Source of the DNA: Paenibacillus aurantius
GTDB taxonomy: Bacteria > Bacillota > Bacilli > Paenibacillales > NBRC-103111
Direction of reading: 5' to 3'
NCBI RefSeq assembly: GCF_032268605.1
Contig: NZ_CP130318.1
Coordinates: 3,911,913 to 3,975,912, forward strand
Length of the DNA stretch: 64,000 nucleotides
Shown: one piece after another, positions 1-8,588 of the stretch
How positions within the stretch are numbered: the stretch's first letter is position 1
Layout: each line of letters starts with the position of its first letter
The notes under the pieces: generated by a model
Told to the model about the DNA's origin: nothing
Database searches by the model: none
Seen by the model: only the letters and a program-made list of their open reading frames with translations
Translations under genes and position numbers: made by a program

Positions 1-1451
1 AAATCCGTCCAGAGCGTTTTCATTTGATCGGATTCTTCCACGGTATAGGTAAACGCCGGCCAGTTCTCCTTCGGCAGCGAATCGCCGAGCACCTTATGCT
101 GGTTGTTCGTCTCCTCGTCGACCGCCTTGAAGTATTTCTTCGTCACATAGCCCGGATAGCTCCCCCCCGGCCAGGTGAGATATTTCATGACGCCCTGCTC
201 CATCCCTTTCGGGTTGTTCATGATCTCATCCGTATAATTCAGCTTGCCGTCTGCGGTTTTCTTAAAGGTAACGCCTTCGAAGCCCATGAAGAAATTTTGC
301 TGCCCTTCGTCACTGAAGAAGTAATCGATCCAGCGCATGGTCGCTTCCGGATGCTTGTTTTTATCGGTGATGACGAAGGCTCCCGGCTGAACGAGCGGAT
401 TCTGGATGTTCGTGAACAGCTTATCCCCGTGCGGGCCTTCAAAAGGAGCCGGAATGACATACTGTTTCTGCCCCATCACAGTGGACGGAAAGGTCGTCAC
501 GAGAGAGCCGTATATGCCCTGGGACCCTTTGGCCGCGAACGCGGGATTCTTGATCGTGGTTATGTCTTTGTCGATCAGGCCTTCGGTGTACAGCTTGTTC
601 AAGTACTGCAGCAATTCCTTGTACCTCGGGTCGGTCGGGATAAACCGCAGCTTGTTGGTCGCAGGATCCACATCCACGTTCCGGTGGTTCGTGCCCTTGT
701 TCATCAGCCCGAAGGAACCCTTGAGCACCTCCAACAGGGAACCGGTGCCGACCCCGCCGTAAGGAATCTCGTCGGCCTTGCCGTTGCCGTTCAGGTCGGT
801 GTTCTTGACGGCCTTCAAGTAGCTGTAATAATCGTCCAGCGTCTTAGGCACCGGCATCTTCAGCTTGGTCAGCCAATCGTTGTTGATCCACAGCTTCTGG
901 CTGATCAGAACCGCGTAGAAGTCCGGCTCATACACGAGCGGAACGGAGTAGATGTTGCCGTCCGGCATCGTGATTCCCTTCTTGATGGCGGGATATTGAT
1001 CCAGCAGCTTCTTGAAGTTCGGGGCATATTTGTCGATCATGCCGTTAAGCGGAATGAACATTCCTTGGGAGCCGTACTTTACAATGTCGTTGGTCGAGAT
1101 CCGGGCGGTATGGAACGCATCGGGGTAATTGCCGCTCGACATGGCCAAGTTAAATTTCTCACTCAGGTTCTCGAAGTTGACGAGCTGAAAATCCACGTCA
1201 ATCCCGGTTTTCTTCGCATACTCCTTCCAGAGCATACGCTCGTTAAAGTTCTCGGCTCCTCCGGAATTCCTTCCCGTAAAAAACTGCAGCTTGACCGGCT
1301 CCTTGACGATCGGATAACCGGTTTCATTCAGAACCGGATCCACGGGCTTGGCTCCTTGCCCTTCAGCGGCAGGAGCCTCCTTGCTGCAAGCGGAGGTTAA
1401 CAGGCTGGAAGCCACAAAGGCGGCTGTCAAAACAGTCAAACTTTTCTTCAT
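1..1451 (-). CDS. Extracellular solute-binding lipoprotein (LipO/LplA type), C-terminus outside window
   Basis: An open frame runs from an ATG at 1451 to the left edge without a stop, giving at least 483 residues; the C-terminus is lost at the edge. The N-terminus is a lipoprotein signal (MKKSLTVLTAAF..., lipobox LTSAC, Cys22), so the mature protein should be anchored outside the membrane. The rest resembles carbohydrate ABC-transporter binding proteins of about 500-560 residues, with an asparagine/glycine-rich Ca-loop-like stretch (DLNGNGKADE, about residue 220) that is common in this family. A GAGAGG stretch lies upstream of the start. Permease genes, if linked, would be outside the window to the left. 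The upstream region carries two copies of a 26-bp element. Substrate cannot be told from sequence. Confidence 0.9.
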   Translation of the reverse strand, partial: MKKSLTVLTAAFVASSLLTSACSKEAPAAEGQGAKPVDPVLNETGYPIVKEPVKLQFFTGRNSGGAENFNERMLWKEYAKKTGIDVDFQLVNFENLSEKFNLAMSSGNYPDAFHTARISTNDIVKYGSQGMFIPLNGMIDKYAPNFKKLLDQYPAIKKGITMPDGNIYSVPLVYEPDFYAVLISQKLWINNDWLTKLKMPVPKTLDDYYSYLKAVKNTDLNGNGKADEIPYGGVGTGSLLEVLKGSFGLMNKGTNHRNVDVDPATNKLRFIPTDPRYKELLQYLNKLYTEGLIDKDITTIKNPAFAAKGSQGIYGSLVTTFPSTVMGQKQYVIPAPFEGPHGDKLFTNIQNPLVQPGAFVITDKNKHPEATMRWIDYFFSDEGQQNFFMGFEGVTFKKTADGKLNYTDEIMNNPKGMEQGVMKYLTWPGGSYPGYVTKKYFKAVDEETNNQHKVLGDSLPKENWPAFTYTVEESDQMKTLWTD

Positions 1452-1480
1452 TTTTACACCGATTCCTCTCATTTTCGAGA

Positions 1481-1506
1481 TAGTTAATCAAATCGATTTA
1501 CTATTA
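1481..1506. promoter_or_regulatory. Operator-like 26-bp element, copy 1
   Basis: Contains the perfect 10-bp palindrome AAATCGATTT with a central CG, the geometry typical of LacI/GalR-family operators, 30 bases upstream of the binding-protein ATG. The same 26 bases recur at 1782-1807 with two C/T differences. A LacI-type repressor is inferred; none is encoded nearby. Confidence 0.4.
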
Positions 1507-1781
1507 CAGGGTACCAGCCTTTTGTTTGCTGAATGTTTGCGCATTCCTAATGCTTTGTAAACGGCCATGCCCGGAAGTCTTTTGAATAACCGGATCGCAG
1601 CTGTTCCCTCGTGTCCCGGGGCATTTTCCTTGGCATTGCTTTATGTATCGGACGGCCTCTATCCCCCTAAGGTGGTAACGCCATCGCCGTTCACCGCGAG
1701 CTGCAGCTTCTTCTCCTGATTGGCCGACCTTTAACCCAACAGGTGGCTGGGTACCTTTAACATCGAACCCCTTCCATTCAT

Positions 1782-1807
1782 TAGTTAATCAAATTGATTT
1801 ATTATTA
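1782..1807. promoter_or_regulatory. Operator-like 26-bp element, copy 2
   Basis: Matches the copy at 1481-1506 at 24 of 26 positions; the palindrome core reads AAATTGATTT here. It lies about 330 bases upstream of the binding-protein start and just downstream of the SGNH hydrolase terminator. Paired operators at this distance would allow a DNA loop. Confidence 0.4.
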
Positions 1808-1900
1808 GAATACTTGGGGATGAAAGCCTTTGCAAGCATTATTTTTTGTATTTCTGCACTGGCCTCTCCGACCGCCCCCTTTGCTTCGTAAAAGGCGGAC

Positions 1901-1934
1901 AAAAAAAGAAACGGCGTCCTTCCACGGCCGTTTC
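1901..1934 (-). terminator. Rho-independent terminator of the SGNH hydrolase gene
   Basis: Perfect 8-bp stem GAAACGGC/GCCGTTTC (1908-1915 with 1927-1934), followed on the minus strand by seven T residues. Confidence 0.85.
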
Positions 1935-1950
1935 CCGATTCTTTTAATGA

Positions 1951-3054
1951 CTATTTCCGAACAATACCCAAAATCCCGGCCAAGTGCTGTCCGATCCCCT
2001 CGGCCATCCTGGCAAAGCCCAGGTCTGTGGGATGTACGCCGTCCACCGTACATTCATCGAACCGCTCCCCCAGATGATTTCCTCCATCGCACCAGTAGAG
2101 GTTGGCATCCCCCTCGGCTGTTAAACGCTCTACGACTTCCCGGGCGAAGTCCCGCTTGCGGATTCGAAGCTCGGTGAGGCTGGGCTGAATGGCTTCCTTG
2201 GCGTACCGGATTTTGGTCGATACCAGAATCGGTGTCAGAGGGTTCTTCTCCCGGTACAGCCGGATAAACGGCTCAAGCGTGGACAGATAGCCTTCGAGCG
2301 TACAATTCGACTCATAGTCAAGCACAAGCGCATCCACCCGTTCGATCTCCCGGATGATCCGGGCGAGCTCAGGCTCTCCCTTCCCGTTGCCCGAGAACCC
2401 CAGGTTGATCACTTCCCGGCATAAACTCCTGCCGATCTGCTGGGGATAGCTCATGCCGGGACGGGACGCACATCCCCCTTGTGTGATAGAGGTACCATAG
2501 AACACAAGCCGTCCCGGCTGCGGGAAGACCGCCTCGGCCACCTCGGCCCCCGGGCTGAGCCCCACCTCGACCTCCTGCACGCTTTGGTACAGCGGGAAGT
2601 TGATGGTTACCGTGCGTAAGCCTTCGGGAGGGCTGCCGTCCACAAGCAGGCTGGCATAGGCGGCCTGATGGGGCTCAAAGCGGACGGTCCCCACATACCT
2701 TTCCTCCCCCGGCTCTCCGAGGTAAACATCAAACCCGTTCTGCCCCGTTCCGGGCATATGGTACATATTGGGGGATCCCCCCAATATGGCGCGGACGGCG
2801 ATCCGGGAAGCGTTCGTCCGGAAGCGGATTTGTCCCCCTGCCGTGCAATCGGCCAGCATATCGACAGCCGGCGGAAGCGTCTCGGAAGGATGGGCCGGCA
2901 GCCGTCGGTAAAGCCCCTCGCTTTCCAGCCAGGCGAAGCCAAGAACCGCCATGGGCTTCTCTTTCGGGGAGTGCCATTCCCATTCGCCCTCCAGGGCGGT
3001 TACCGTCATATTCTTATCCAAGCTCCCGGGCCGGATCGTACTGCTCTTGTCCAC
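1951..3054 (-). CDS. SGNH/GDSL-family hydrolase (esterase-like), two-domain
   Basis: A 367-residue protein with an N-terminal beta-sandwich-like domain (residues 1-170) and a C-terminal SGNH hydrolase domain. Visible blocks are GTSITQGG with the nucleophile Ser (block I), a GFSGNG block and DGVHPTD with the Asp/His pair. Such proteins are carbohydrate esterases or lipases; no signal peptide is present, so a cytoplasmic deacylase of sugar esters is the likely role. The start is a GTG at 3054 with a weak GGGGAT upstream; an ATG at 3009 is an alternative. It is the last gene of a run that also holds the ZIP, CtaG-like and DUF2243 genes, but the 49-base gap may hold its own promoter. Exact substrate unknown. 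Confidence 0.82.
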   Translation of the reverse strand: MDKSSTIRPGSLDKNMTVTALEGEWEWHSPKEKPMAVLGFAWLESEGLYRRLPAHPSETLPPAVDMLADCTAGGQIRFRTNASRIAVRAILGGSPNMYHMPGTGQNGFDVYLGEPGEERYVGTVRFEPHQAAYASLLVDGSPPEGLRTVTINFPLYQSVQEVEVGLSPGAEVAEAVFPQPGRLVFYGTSITQGGCASRPGMSYPQQIGRSLCREVINLGFSGNGKGEPELARIIREIERVDALVLDYESNCTLEGYLSTLEPFIRLYREKNPLTPILVSTKIRYAKEAIQPSLTELRIRKRDFAREVVERLTAEGDANLYWCDGGNHLGERFDECTVDGVHPTDLGFARMAEGIGQHLAGILGIVRK

Positions 3055-3103
3055 TCCATCATCCCCAATCGGAAAAAGTTACCTTAAGGATAACATTGCC
3101 CGG

Positions 3104-3862
3104 TCAGCCCGACAATCGGTCAAGAATGAGGGAACTGATCAGCCCGCAGGCGGACAGCAGCCCGACGACCGGGCCTCCTTCCTCATACGCTTCCGGCATC
3201 ATGGTAGAGGCGACCATCGCGGTAATGCCGCCTCCGGCAAAGGAGCCGATGACCGCCATCAGCTCGTCCGGCGCCCCCTCCAGAAACACGTAGCCCCCCA
3301 GGGAACAAAGTGCCGAAATAACCAGTACGGACAGCCAAAGCAGCAATATCTTTCCTCTGGAATAGCCGCCTGCCTTAAGCCCCACCGTACTGGACAGCCC
3401 TTCGGGAATATTGCTGATGAAGATGGCGACGACGAGCAGCCAGCTGACCGACCCGCTGAGGAGACTGGTCCCGATCATGATCGACTCGGGTACGGCATCC
3501 ATGACGGTTCCGACGAAGATGGCGGCTCCTCCCTCTTTTCCTCCTCCGGCGCTGCCTTTCTTGGTCTTCTCGCTCTCTTTGGAGGATCGCTTGCGCCCCG
3601 CCCCGCCTTTGCGGGAGATGTACCAGTCGAACGCGGTGAACAAGATCGCTCCGATCGAGAAGCCGAGTACGGTCGGCCCCATTCCCCCCTGTTCCATGGA
3701 ATCCCCCAGCAGTTCATAGGCCGCCGCCCCCATCAGAACGCCGGTGCCGAATGCCATGATCCAGCCCGTCAGCTTGACGGGAATCTTGAGGTAAAGGGCG
3801 GCCAGGGCGCCTAAGAAAACAGCGGAGCCTGACAGAGCCCCCCACAGCAAAGCCATACTCAT
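3104..3862 (-). CDS. ZIP-family metal transporter-like membrane protein
   Basis: A 252-residue integral membrane protein with about seven to eight hydrophobic segments and a basic cytoplasmic loop around residues 85-110, the layout of ZIP (ZupT-like) divalent-metal permeases. The two family signature segments are present but altered: TM4 reads MDAVPES and TM5 reads SNIPEG, where ZIP proteins usually have His at the start of each motif. Metal specificity and even transport are therefore uncertain. The ATG at 3862 has a GGAGG eight bases upstream. It lies 45 bases downstream of the CtaG-like gene and is probably co-transcribed with it. Confidence 0.8.
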   Translation of the reverse strand: MSMALLWGALSGSAVFLGALAALYLKIPVKLTGWIMAFGTGVLMGAAAYELLGDSMEQGGMGPTVLGFSIGAILFTAFDWYISRKGGAGRKRSSKESEKTKKGSAGGGKEGGAAIFVGTVMDAVPESIMIGTSLLSGSVSWLLVVAIFISNIPEGLSSTVGLKAGGYSRGKILLLWLSVLVISALCSLGGYVFLEGAPDELMAVIGSFAGGGITAMVASTMMPEAYEEGGPVVGLLSACGLISSLILDRLSG

Positions 3863-3907
3863 CCCCCATTCCTCCCCTTCTTGTTGTTATTAAAGGATTG
3901 AAAAAGT

Positions 3908-4705
3908 TCACGGACGGGAAAATCCATTGCTGCCCCGCCTCCGGACCTGCACAGCTCTATACCATTGAAAGCAGAAGATCGTGATAAGCGCGACCTCGAT
4001 AACGTCACCGCCGTAATACATGAGCTGCGCGCCCGCCTGCGCCTCCTCGACCGGCACCCCCGGCGGAGGGGAGAAGTAGACGATTTTCGATAGGATACTA
4101 TGAGCGGCAGAGCTAAGTATGAGAACAACGGCTCGGAAGGAGAAGCTGAAACGGTGAGAGACCGGGTCCACGTACAGGATGGATGCCGCGGCAAGATATC
4201 CGCTTAGGAAGAAATGCAGGTGAACCAAAAAATAGACCATGCTGCTGCCATGCATAACCTCATATAAAGGAGTGGTGTATAACAACCACATTCCTCCGGT
4301 ATTTAGAAAGGCGGCCGTCACCGGGTGCACCAGGATACGGATCAGCGGCAAATTCATAAAGTGCGTGACACGCCGTGCCCATTGGGTCGGCAGTAATCGT
4401 AAAGCCAAGGTTATCGGGGCAGCCATAACAATAAGCAGAGGGGCTATCATTCCAAGGAGCATGTGCTCCGTCATGTGGGCAACAAATCCCAGGTGTATAG
4501 GTCCTGCAGTAAAACCACCGGCCCCCAAGGCCACGCTCCCCACCCCGCCGCACCAGCAGAGGCTCCGGTAGACCGGCCATTTCCGAAAGCGGCCGTTGGA
4601 TTTACCAGCCGCATCCAAATACATAACGGCAAAAGCAACAAAAAATAAAGCCGGCCAAAATTCAAACCATAAGCCTCCGGTATGGTCAGCGGCGCTAGTG
4701 TGCAT
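3908..4705 (-). CDS. ctaG: Cytochrome c oxidase assembly factor CtaG-like (caa3-type)
   Basis: A 265-residue polytopic membrane protein matching the caa3_CtaG family, which is needed for making active caa3-type cytochrome oxidase and has been linked to copper delivery. Seen in sequence: several TM helices, His-rich helix ends such as HMTEHMLLG and HLHFFLSG, and a conserved NTGGMWLLYTTPLYE block. The start codon lies one base beyond the stop of the upstream DUF2243 gene, suggesting coupled translation. No oxidase subunit genes are in the window, so this is a stand-alone copy. Confidence 0.85.
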   Translation of the reverse strand: MHTSAADHTGGLWFEFWPALFFVAFAVMYLDAAGKSNGRFRKWPVYRSLCWCGGVGSVALGAGGFTAGPIHLGFVAHMTEHMLLGMIAPLLIVMAAPITLALRLLPTQWARRVTHFMNLPLIRILVHPVTAAFLNTGGMWLLYTTPLYEVMHGSSMVYFLVHLHFFLSGYLAAASILYVDPVSHRFSFSFRAVVLILSSAAHSILSKIVYFSPPPGVPVEEAQAGAQLMYYGGDVIEVALITIFCFQWYRAVQVRRRGSNGFSRP

Positions 4706-4706
4706 G

Positions 4707-5204
4707 TCAGCTCCTTGACTCCCCTTGGAGAGATTCTTTATGGGTACGGGCGATCATGACCATCCCCAGGATAATCAGCAGAGCGGCTGCGACGTTCCAA
4801 ATGACATCGTAGGGCAACAGGTCTACCTCATAGCGGATCTGGTGGAGCCTCATCCATTTATGCTGAACCATCCCGTCATACAGTTGAAACCCGCCGGCCC
4901 CCAGAAATACCCCACCCCACCAGCGCTTTAGGCGGAGAGCCTGCCGGCGCCGGAGATCGGCTAACATAAACAAGGAAGCAATCGTCGCGAAACAGCTGAA
5001 GGCATGGAAAAGACCATCGGAGACCAATCCGATTCCGGTTGTCGATTTATCGTAAAAGTGATGCCAGTGAAGCAGCTGGTGAAAAACGGCCTCATCAAAA
5101 AAGGCCACCAAGCCTAAACCGAACAAAATACCGGACCATAGGTTGCGCGCCGAAGCATGGACTTGCGCCTTTACTTTTTTGGGACTAGGCCTTGCGCTAT
5201 TCAT
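4707..5204 (-). CDS. DUF2243 membrane protein
   Basis: A 165-residue protein with four predicted TM helices and conserved His-rich motifs (FHQLLHWHHFYD, QHKWMRLHQIRY) that mark the DUF2243 family. Its function is not established; it often sits beside CtaG-type genes, as here, which suggests a role in copper or cytochrome-oxidase maturation. The N-terminal 25 residues are basic and cytoplasmic. It is the first gene of the minus-strand run toward 1951. Confidence 0.85.
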   Translation of the reverse strand: MNSARPSPKKVKAQVHASARNLWSGILFGLGLVAFFDEAVFHQLLHWHHFYDKSTTGIGLVSDGLFHAFSCFATIASLFMLADLRRRQALRLKRWWGGVFLGAGGFQLYDGMVQHKWMRLHQIRYEVDLLPYDVIWNVAAALLIILGMVMIARTHKESLQGESRS

Positions 5205-5301
5205 GACCTGCTCACGCCTCCACCTATTCAGATCTTTCTTCTATCTTTAACCTAACCCGCATTCCCTTAATCGCAGTATCCAAATAAAGGGGAACGGTTC
5301 C

Positions 5302-5347
5302 CGGCATAAAACAAAAGCCCGCCGTTTCAGGGAAACAGCGGGCTTTT
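5302..5347 (-). terminator. Rho-independent terminator of the phytanoyl-CoA dioxygenase gene
   Basis: Strong stem AAAAGCCCGC/GCGGGCTTTT with an inner GTTTC/GAAAC pair (5313-5347), followed on the minus strand by a T-rich tail (TTTTGTTTTA). The symmetric ends could also stop plus-strand transcripts. Confidence 0.85.
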
Positions 5348-5406
5348 CCATATGATACTACGGGTAGTCGGAAATTCGATTTCTTCTTAATCAAAATGCC
5401 CTAACG

Positions 5407-6243
5407 TTAAATGGCCGAACGGTTTTCTTCCTGCTTGCGGTAAACCACCGGAAAGCTGTCTCCCGACATCGGTTCTCCCGCCTTGACGTGAATGTGGGCC
5501 TCCATCACATGATTCCCCGTCGGGGCGTAGATCGTTTGGCCCGGCATGTAGTGAACGGCAATGGCCCGGCGCTTGCGCTCGGAGCGGTTGTTAGGGGAAC
5601 CGTGCCAAGTGAGGCAGTGGTGATACCCGACCTGGCCCTTCTTGATTTCAAAAGGGACGGCTTCCGTGCTTACCCCGGCCGGCAGCAGCTCGGGAGAGCG
5701 GTGGACGGGCTTGAAATCTTCGCTGCTGCTCAAGTACTTCTGATGATTCCCCCATTTGTGGCTGCCGGGCACCATCCACATACATCCATTCTCGATCACC
5801 GCATCGTCTAACGCCACCCAGGCGCTGACCAGATCGGCGGGCTGAATGACAGGCCACAGCGGGTGGTCCTGATGCCAATAGGTCGGTCCCCCGGTGACAG
5901 GCGGCTTGTATTGAATCTGGTCATGCCAGATCCGCAGGGTATCGGTCCGGCATAGCTGGGCCACCTCTTCGCAAATCGTCCGGTTGGCGGCATGCTCCAG
6001 GTATACCTCGCTGGCCATCCAGATGTTCACAATCTGAATGACCGTTTCCTTCTTCGTGATTTTCATTCCGTAATGGGAATTATCGAGCAAATTGCGGTTA
6101 TGAACCGGCTTCTTGACGGACTTTCCTTCCATCACCATTTCCAGCTCTTCCCGAAGCTTCTCGACCTCCGCATCGGACAGGACGATTCCACCCTTGATAT
6201 AGCCTTTCTCGTCAAACTCCTGTATTTGCTCGTTGGTTAACAT
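5407..6243 (-). CDS. Phytanoyl-CoA dioxygenase (PhyH) family, Fe(II)/2-oxoglutarate oxygenase
   Basis: A 278-residue protein starting at ATG 6243 (AGGGGG upstream; the frame stays open further upstream but would run into the divergent gene). The Fe(II) ligands are visible as the HxD of YWHQDHP and a distal His in LTWHGSPNN, with an Arg-rich segment after it for 2-oxoglutarate binding. The family hydroxylates small organic substrates; the substrate here is unknown. It is divergent from an AraC regulator across 151 bases, an arrangement that suggests direct control by that regulator. Confidence 0.88.
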   Translation of the reverse strand: MLTNEQIQEFDEKGYIKGGIVLSDAEVEKLREELEMVMEGKSVKKPVHNRNLLDNSHYGMKITKKETVIQIVNIWMASEVYLEHAANRTICEEVAQLCRTDTLRIWHDQIQYKPPVTGGPTYWHQDHPLWPVIQPADLVSAWVALDDAVIENGCMWMVPGSHKWGNHQKYLSSSEDFKPVHRSPELLPAGVSTEAVPFEIKKGQVGYHHCLTWHGSPNNRSERKRRAIAVHYMPGQTIYAPTGNHVMEAHIHVKAGEPMSGDSFPVVYRKQEENRSAI

Positions 6244-6394
6244 TTCGGGTTCCCCCTCGCGTAATGGTTTACGCTTACAGCATACCAAGTCCCTCCCCTG
6301 CCGGTCTTTAGAGAAAACCAAGTTGTTCTTGCACTTTTCCCAGATCCAGGTAAGAATAGGGAGTAACGGAAGCAGAGCAGGAGGAGGCGTGGTA

Positions 6395-7294
6395 ATGTTA
6401 ACCGAAGCGCCGAAGGAACAAGTGGGCCGCCTGGGCGATCTCCGTCCCACGGTCAATTTCGCCAATTACATCACGGTTCCGCCCGGAAGGGTGTGGGGGC
6501 CCCGAATCAATCCCGACTCCCAGCTCGTCTACATTGTGTCCGGCGGAGCCACCCTCGAGTTGGCGGGCCGTTTGATCGAGGCCGCCCCGGGTCATTGTCT
6601 TTTTTACGGATCGGAAACTCCCCACCGGTTATCGGCTCTGGCTAATGAACCGCTTACCCTGTCGAGCATTCACTTCAGCTGGAACGCCCCCTCTCTCGAA
6701 CCCCGTCATCCGGTCCCCGGGATCCGGGACTGCCGGGAGGAGGATCTTTCTTTGCCCGCCAAAGCCTACGAGGTGGAAGTGGAAGGCAGCGGACCCGCCG
6801 TTATGCAGCATTTGTATGATCGCAAAGGACTGGAGCCTCTCTTCCATGAACTGGCCAAGGAGTTCATCGAAGAGGCTCCCGGTGCCGGAGCCGCGATGCG
6901 GGGATTGCTCGTGCAGCTTCTGGTCACCCTGCTGCGGTATCAGCTCGACAAGCGCTTCCGGGCCGCAAGCGGCAGCAGCAAAATCGCCGATGCCTTGGAA
7001 GCGGTGGAGAAGGACCCGGCTTATCCGTGGACGATTCCGGAGCTTGCTTCCTTGACGGGTTATCACCCGACTTACTTCGCGGAGTTATTTCGGGAGACGA
7101 CCGGCCTGACGCCGAAGCATTATCTCATCCGGGAACGGATCCGGCAGGCTCAGCTCCTGCTTTCGAGAGAGCCGTCCATCGAAGAAGTCGCAGCCAAGCT
7201 TGGTTATTCGAGCATTCATTATTTCTGCCGCAATTTCAAAGCCGTCACCGGCTTGACTCCGAGCCAGTTCCGGCAGCGAAGCCGGATCTTCTGA
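6395..7294 (+). CDS. AraC-family transcriptional regulator with cupin sensor domain
   Basis: A 299-residue regulator. Residues about 20-100 form a cupin-like ligand domain (GHCLFYGSETPHRL), and the last 100 residues hold two helix-turn-helix motifs, the second ending in the AraC signature region (AAKLGYSSIHYFCRNFK, GLTPSQFRQR). The ATG at 6395 has GGAGGAGG about ten bases upstream; a GTG two codons earlier is possible. It is divergently placed to the PhyH dioxygenase gene and upstream of the NHL protein gene, and probably controls one or both. Confidence 0.88.
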   Translation: MLTEAPKEQVGRLGDLRPTVNFANYITVPPGRVWGPRINPDSQLVYIVSGGATLELAGRLIEAAPGHCLFYGSETPHRLSALANEPLTLSSIHFSWNAPSLEPRHPVPGIRDCREEDLSLPAKAYEVEVEGSGPAVMQHLYDRKGLEPLFHELAKEFIEEAPGAGAAMRGLLVQLLVTLLRYQLDKRFRAASGSSKIADALEAVEKDPAYPWTIPELASLTGYHPTYFAELFRETTGLTPKHYLIRERIRQAQLLLSREPSIEEVAAKLGYSSIHYFCRNFKAVTGLTPSQFRQRSRIF

Positions 7295-7397
7295 AGAATT
7301 AAGCCGTTTAGCCCGCTTTTCGTCTACATTATTCGACAAATTCTTCCCTCCATCTGCTTTATACTGAAAGGGTAGTCAAGCTGAAGGAGGCGCTGAT

Positions 7398-8330
7398 ATG
7401 GGGGAACGTGCTATCATAGGAAACGCGAGCCACTCTTACCGGGTGGAGGAAGGCTGGGGAAAGCGGCCGGACGGCCAAGCGTACGGCTATACCCATGGCA
7501 TCTGCGTGGATGCCGAGGACAATGTTTATGTGCATCATACGGGGAAGGACCCGGTACTTGTTTTTGATCCGAAGGGTAAGCTCCTCGCTTCTTGGGGAGA
7601 GGAATTTGAAGGGGGCGCCCACGGCTTCTATCTTCATCAAGAGCCCGATGGGAAACAGTTTCTGTACTTTACGGATACGAAAAGAAGCCTTCTGGTCAAA
7701 ACCACGCTTGACGGCGAAGTGCTTCTCGAGATAGGCACTCCCGACCGGCCCGACCTGTACGGGGATGACCGGAGATACATACCGACCGATGTCTGCGTAG
7801 GGCCGAACGGCGATATTTATGTAGCCGACGGCTACGGGCAGTATTATGTGCACCAGTACGAAGCCTCCGGCCAATACATCCGCAGCTGGGGCGGACGGGG
7901 CTCCGAGCCGGGCAAGCTCATCGAGCCTCACGGCATTTCGGTCAATCCGAGAGGCCCGGAGCCGGAGCTGTATGTGGCCGACCGCCGGAACCACCGCATT
8001 CAGGTATTTACCATGGACGGCCAGCATAAGCGTTTCATGGATCATAACCTGGATCTTCCCTGCAGCTTCTACTTCTTCCGGGACGAGGTGTACATTCCCG
8101 ATTTGGACAGCCGGATCACGATTCTGGATGCGGAGGACCGCTTGATCACCCATCTGGGTGAGGATCAGCAGGCCTACAAGCAGAAAGGCTGGCCCAATCT
8201 GCCGAAGGACTACTTCCGCCCGGACAAATTCAGCTCTCCTCACGGCGTCTGCGTCGATTCGCAAGGGAACGTTTACGTGGCCGAATGGATCTCGGACGGC
8301 CGGATCACGAAGCTCGTCCGCCAAGGGTAA
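7398..8330 (+). CDS. NHL-repeat six-bladed beta-propeller protein
   Basis: A 310-residue protein with repeated NHL-type units (THGICVDAEDNVYVHH, PTDVCVGPNGDIYVAD, PHGISVNPRG, PHGVCVDSQGNVYVAE) spaced about 45-60 residues apart, enough for a closed propeller. No signal peptide, so probably cytoplasmic. NHL propellers include lactonase-like and binding proteins; no catalytic residues can be assigned from the sequence. AAGGAGG lies seven bases before the ATG. A TATACT at 7360-7365 could be the -10 box. A strong terminator follows at 8374. Confidence 0.85.
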   Translation: MGERAIIGNASHSYRVEEGWGKRPDGQAYGYTHGICVDAEDNVYVHHTGKDPVLVFDPKGKLLASWGEEFEGGAHGFYLHQEPDGKQFLYFTDTKRSLLVKTTLDGEVLLEIGTPDRPDLYGDDRRYIPTDVCVGPNGDIYVADGYGQYYVHQYEASGQYIRSWGGRGSEPGKLIEPHGISVNPRGPEPELYVADRRNHRIQVFTMDGQHKRFMDHNLDLPCSFYFFRDEVYIPDLDSRITILDAEDRLITHLGEDQQAYKQKGWPNLPKDYFRPDKFSSPHGVCVDSQGNVYVAEWISDGRITKLVRQG

Positions 8331-8373
8331 AGTACTTGCCGCTGAACCGAGCTTCGCCAAAACCATAAGAAAC

Positions 8374-8410
8374 AGGCTTCCTTCCGCGAGCGGATGGAAG
8401 CCTTTTCTTT
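8374..8410 (+). terminator. Rho-independent terminator of the NHL gene
   Basis: Two-part stem AGGCTTCC / GGAAGCCT with inner TCCGC/GCGGA (8374-8403), followed by TTTCTTT. The 178 bases from here to the sulfatase stop at 8589 show nothing recognisable. Confidence 0.88.
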
Positions 8411-8588
8411 GTTCGGAGCGTTGCGACGTTGCTGGTGTGCCGTTGCGGCAGTCCGGCGTTGCATCGGGGGTTGAGGCGTCTGCCTAACAGCACGGACCAT
8501 TATCCTGCCAACCCAAAAAGCCCCTCAGGCCGGCATGCTTCCTGCCTATCTTAAGGAGCCCCGGTTCGGAAACCCACCCGTCCCCGCT

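Larger units (their letters stand above)
1452..1950. other. Intergenic region upstream of the solute-binding protein: repeats, terminator, possible gene remnant
   Basis: This 499-base stretch holds the terminator of the SGNH hydrolase gene (1901-1934) and two near-identical 26-bp elements (1481-1506 and 1782-1807). Between the elements no full gene is visible. A minus-strand stretch near 1668-1727 reads as about 20 codons ending in LAVNGDGVTTLGG-stop and could be the end of a decayed gene; the frame is closed upstream by a stop, so it is not called. Confidence 0.5.

Noticed and set aside
24-1400. Long plus-strand open frame (458 codons)
   Set aside because: It is antisense to a clean lipoprotein binding-protein frame and shows no protein family features; high GC at third positions opens the opposite strand. 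The same holds for the long frames opposite the genes at 13252-14610 and 16495-17916.
1668-1727. Short coding-like stretch ending LAVNGDGVTTLGG
   Set aside because: Only about 20 codons, closed upstream by a stop; could be a gene remnant but cannot be assigned.
6244-6465. N-terminal extension of the PhyH dioxygenase frame
   Set aside because: It would overlap the start of the divergent AraC gene, has no family match, and the ATG at 6243 has a good SD.
8518-8570. Possible terminator after the sulfatase gene
   Set aside because: The two AGCCCC segments are direct rather than inverted repeats, so no stable stem forms.
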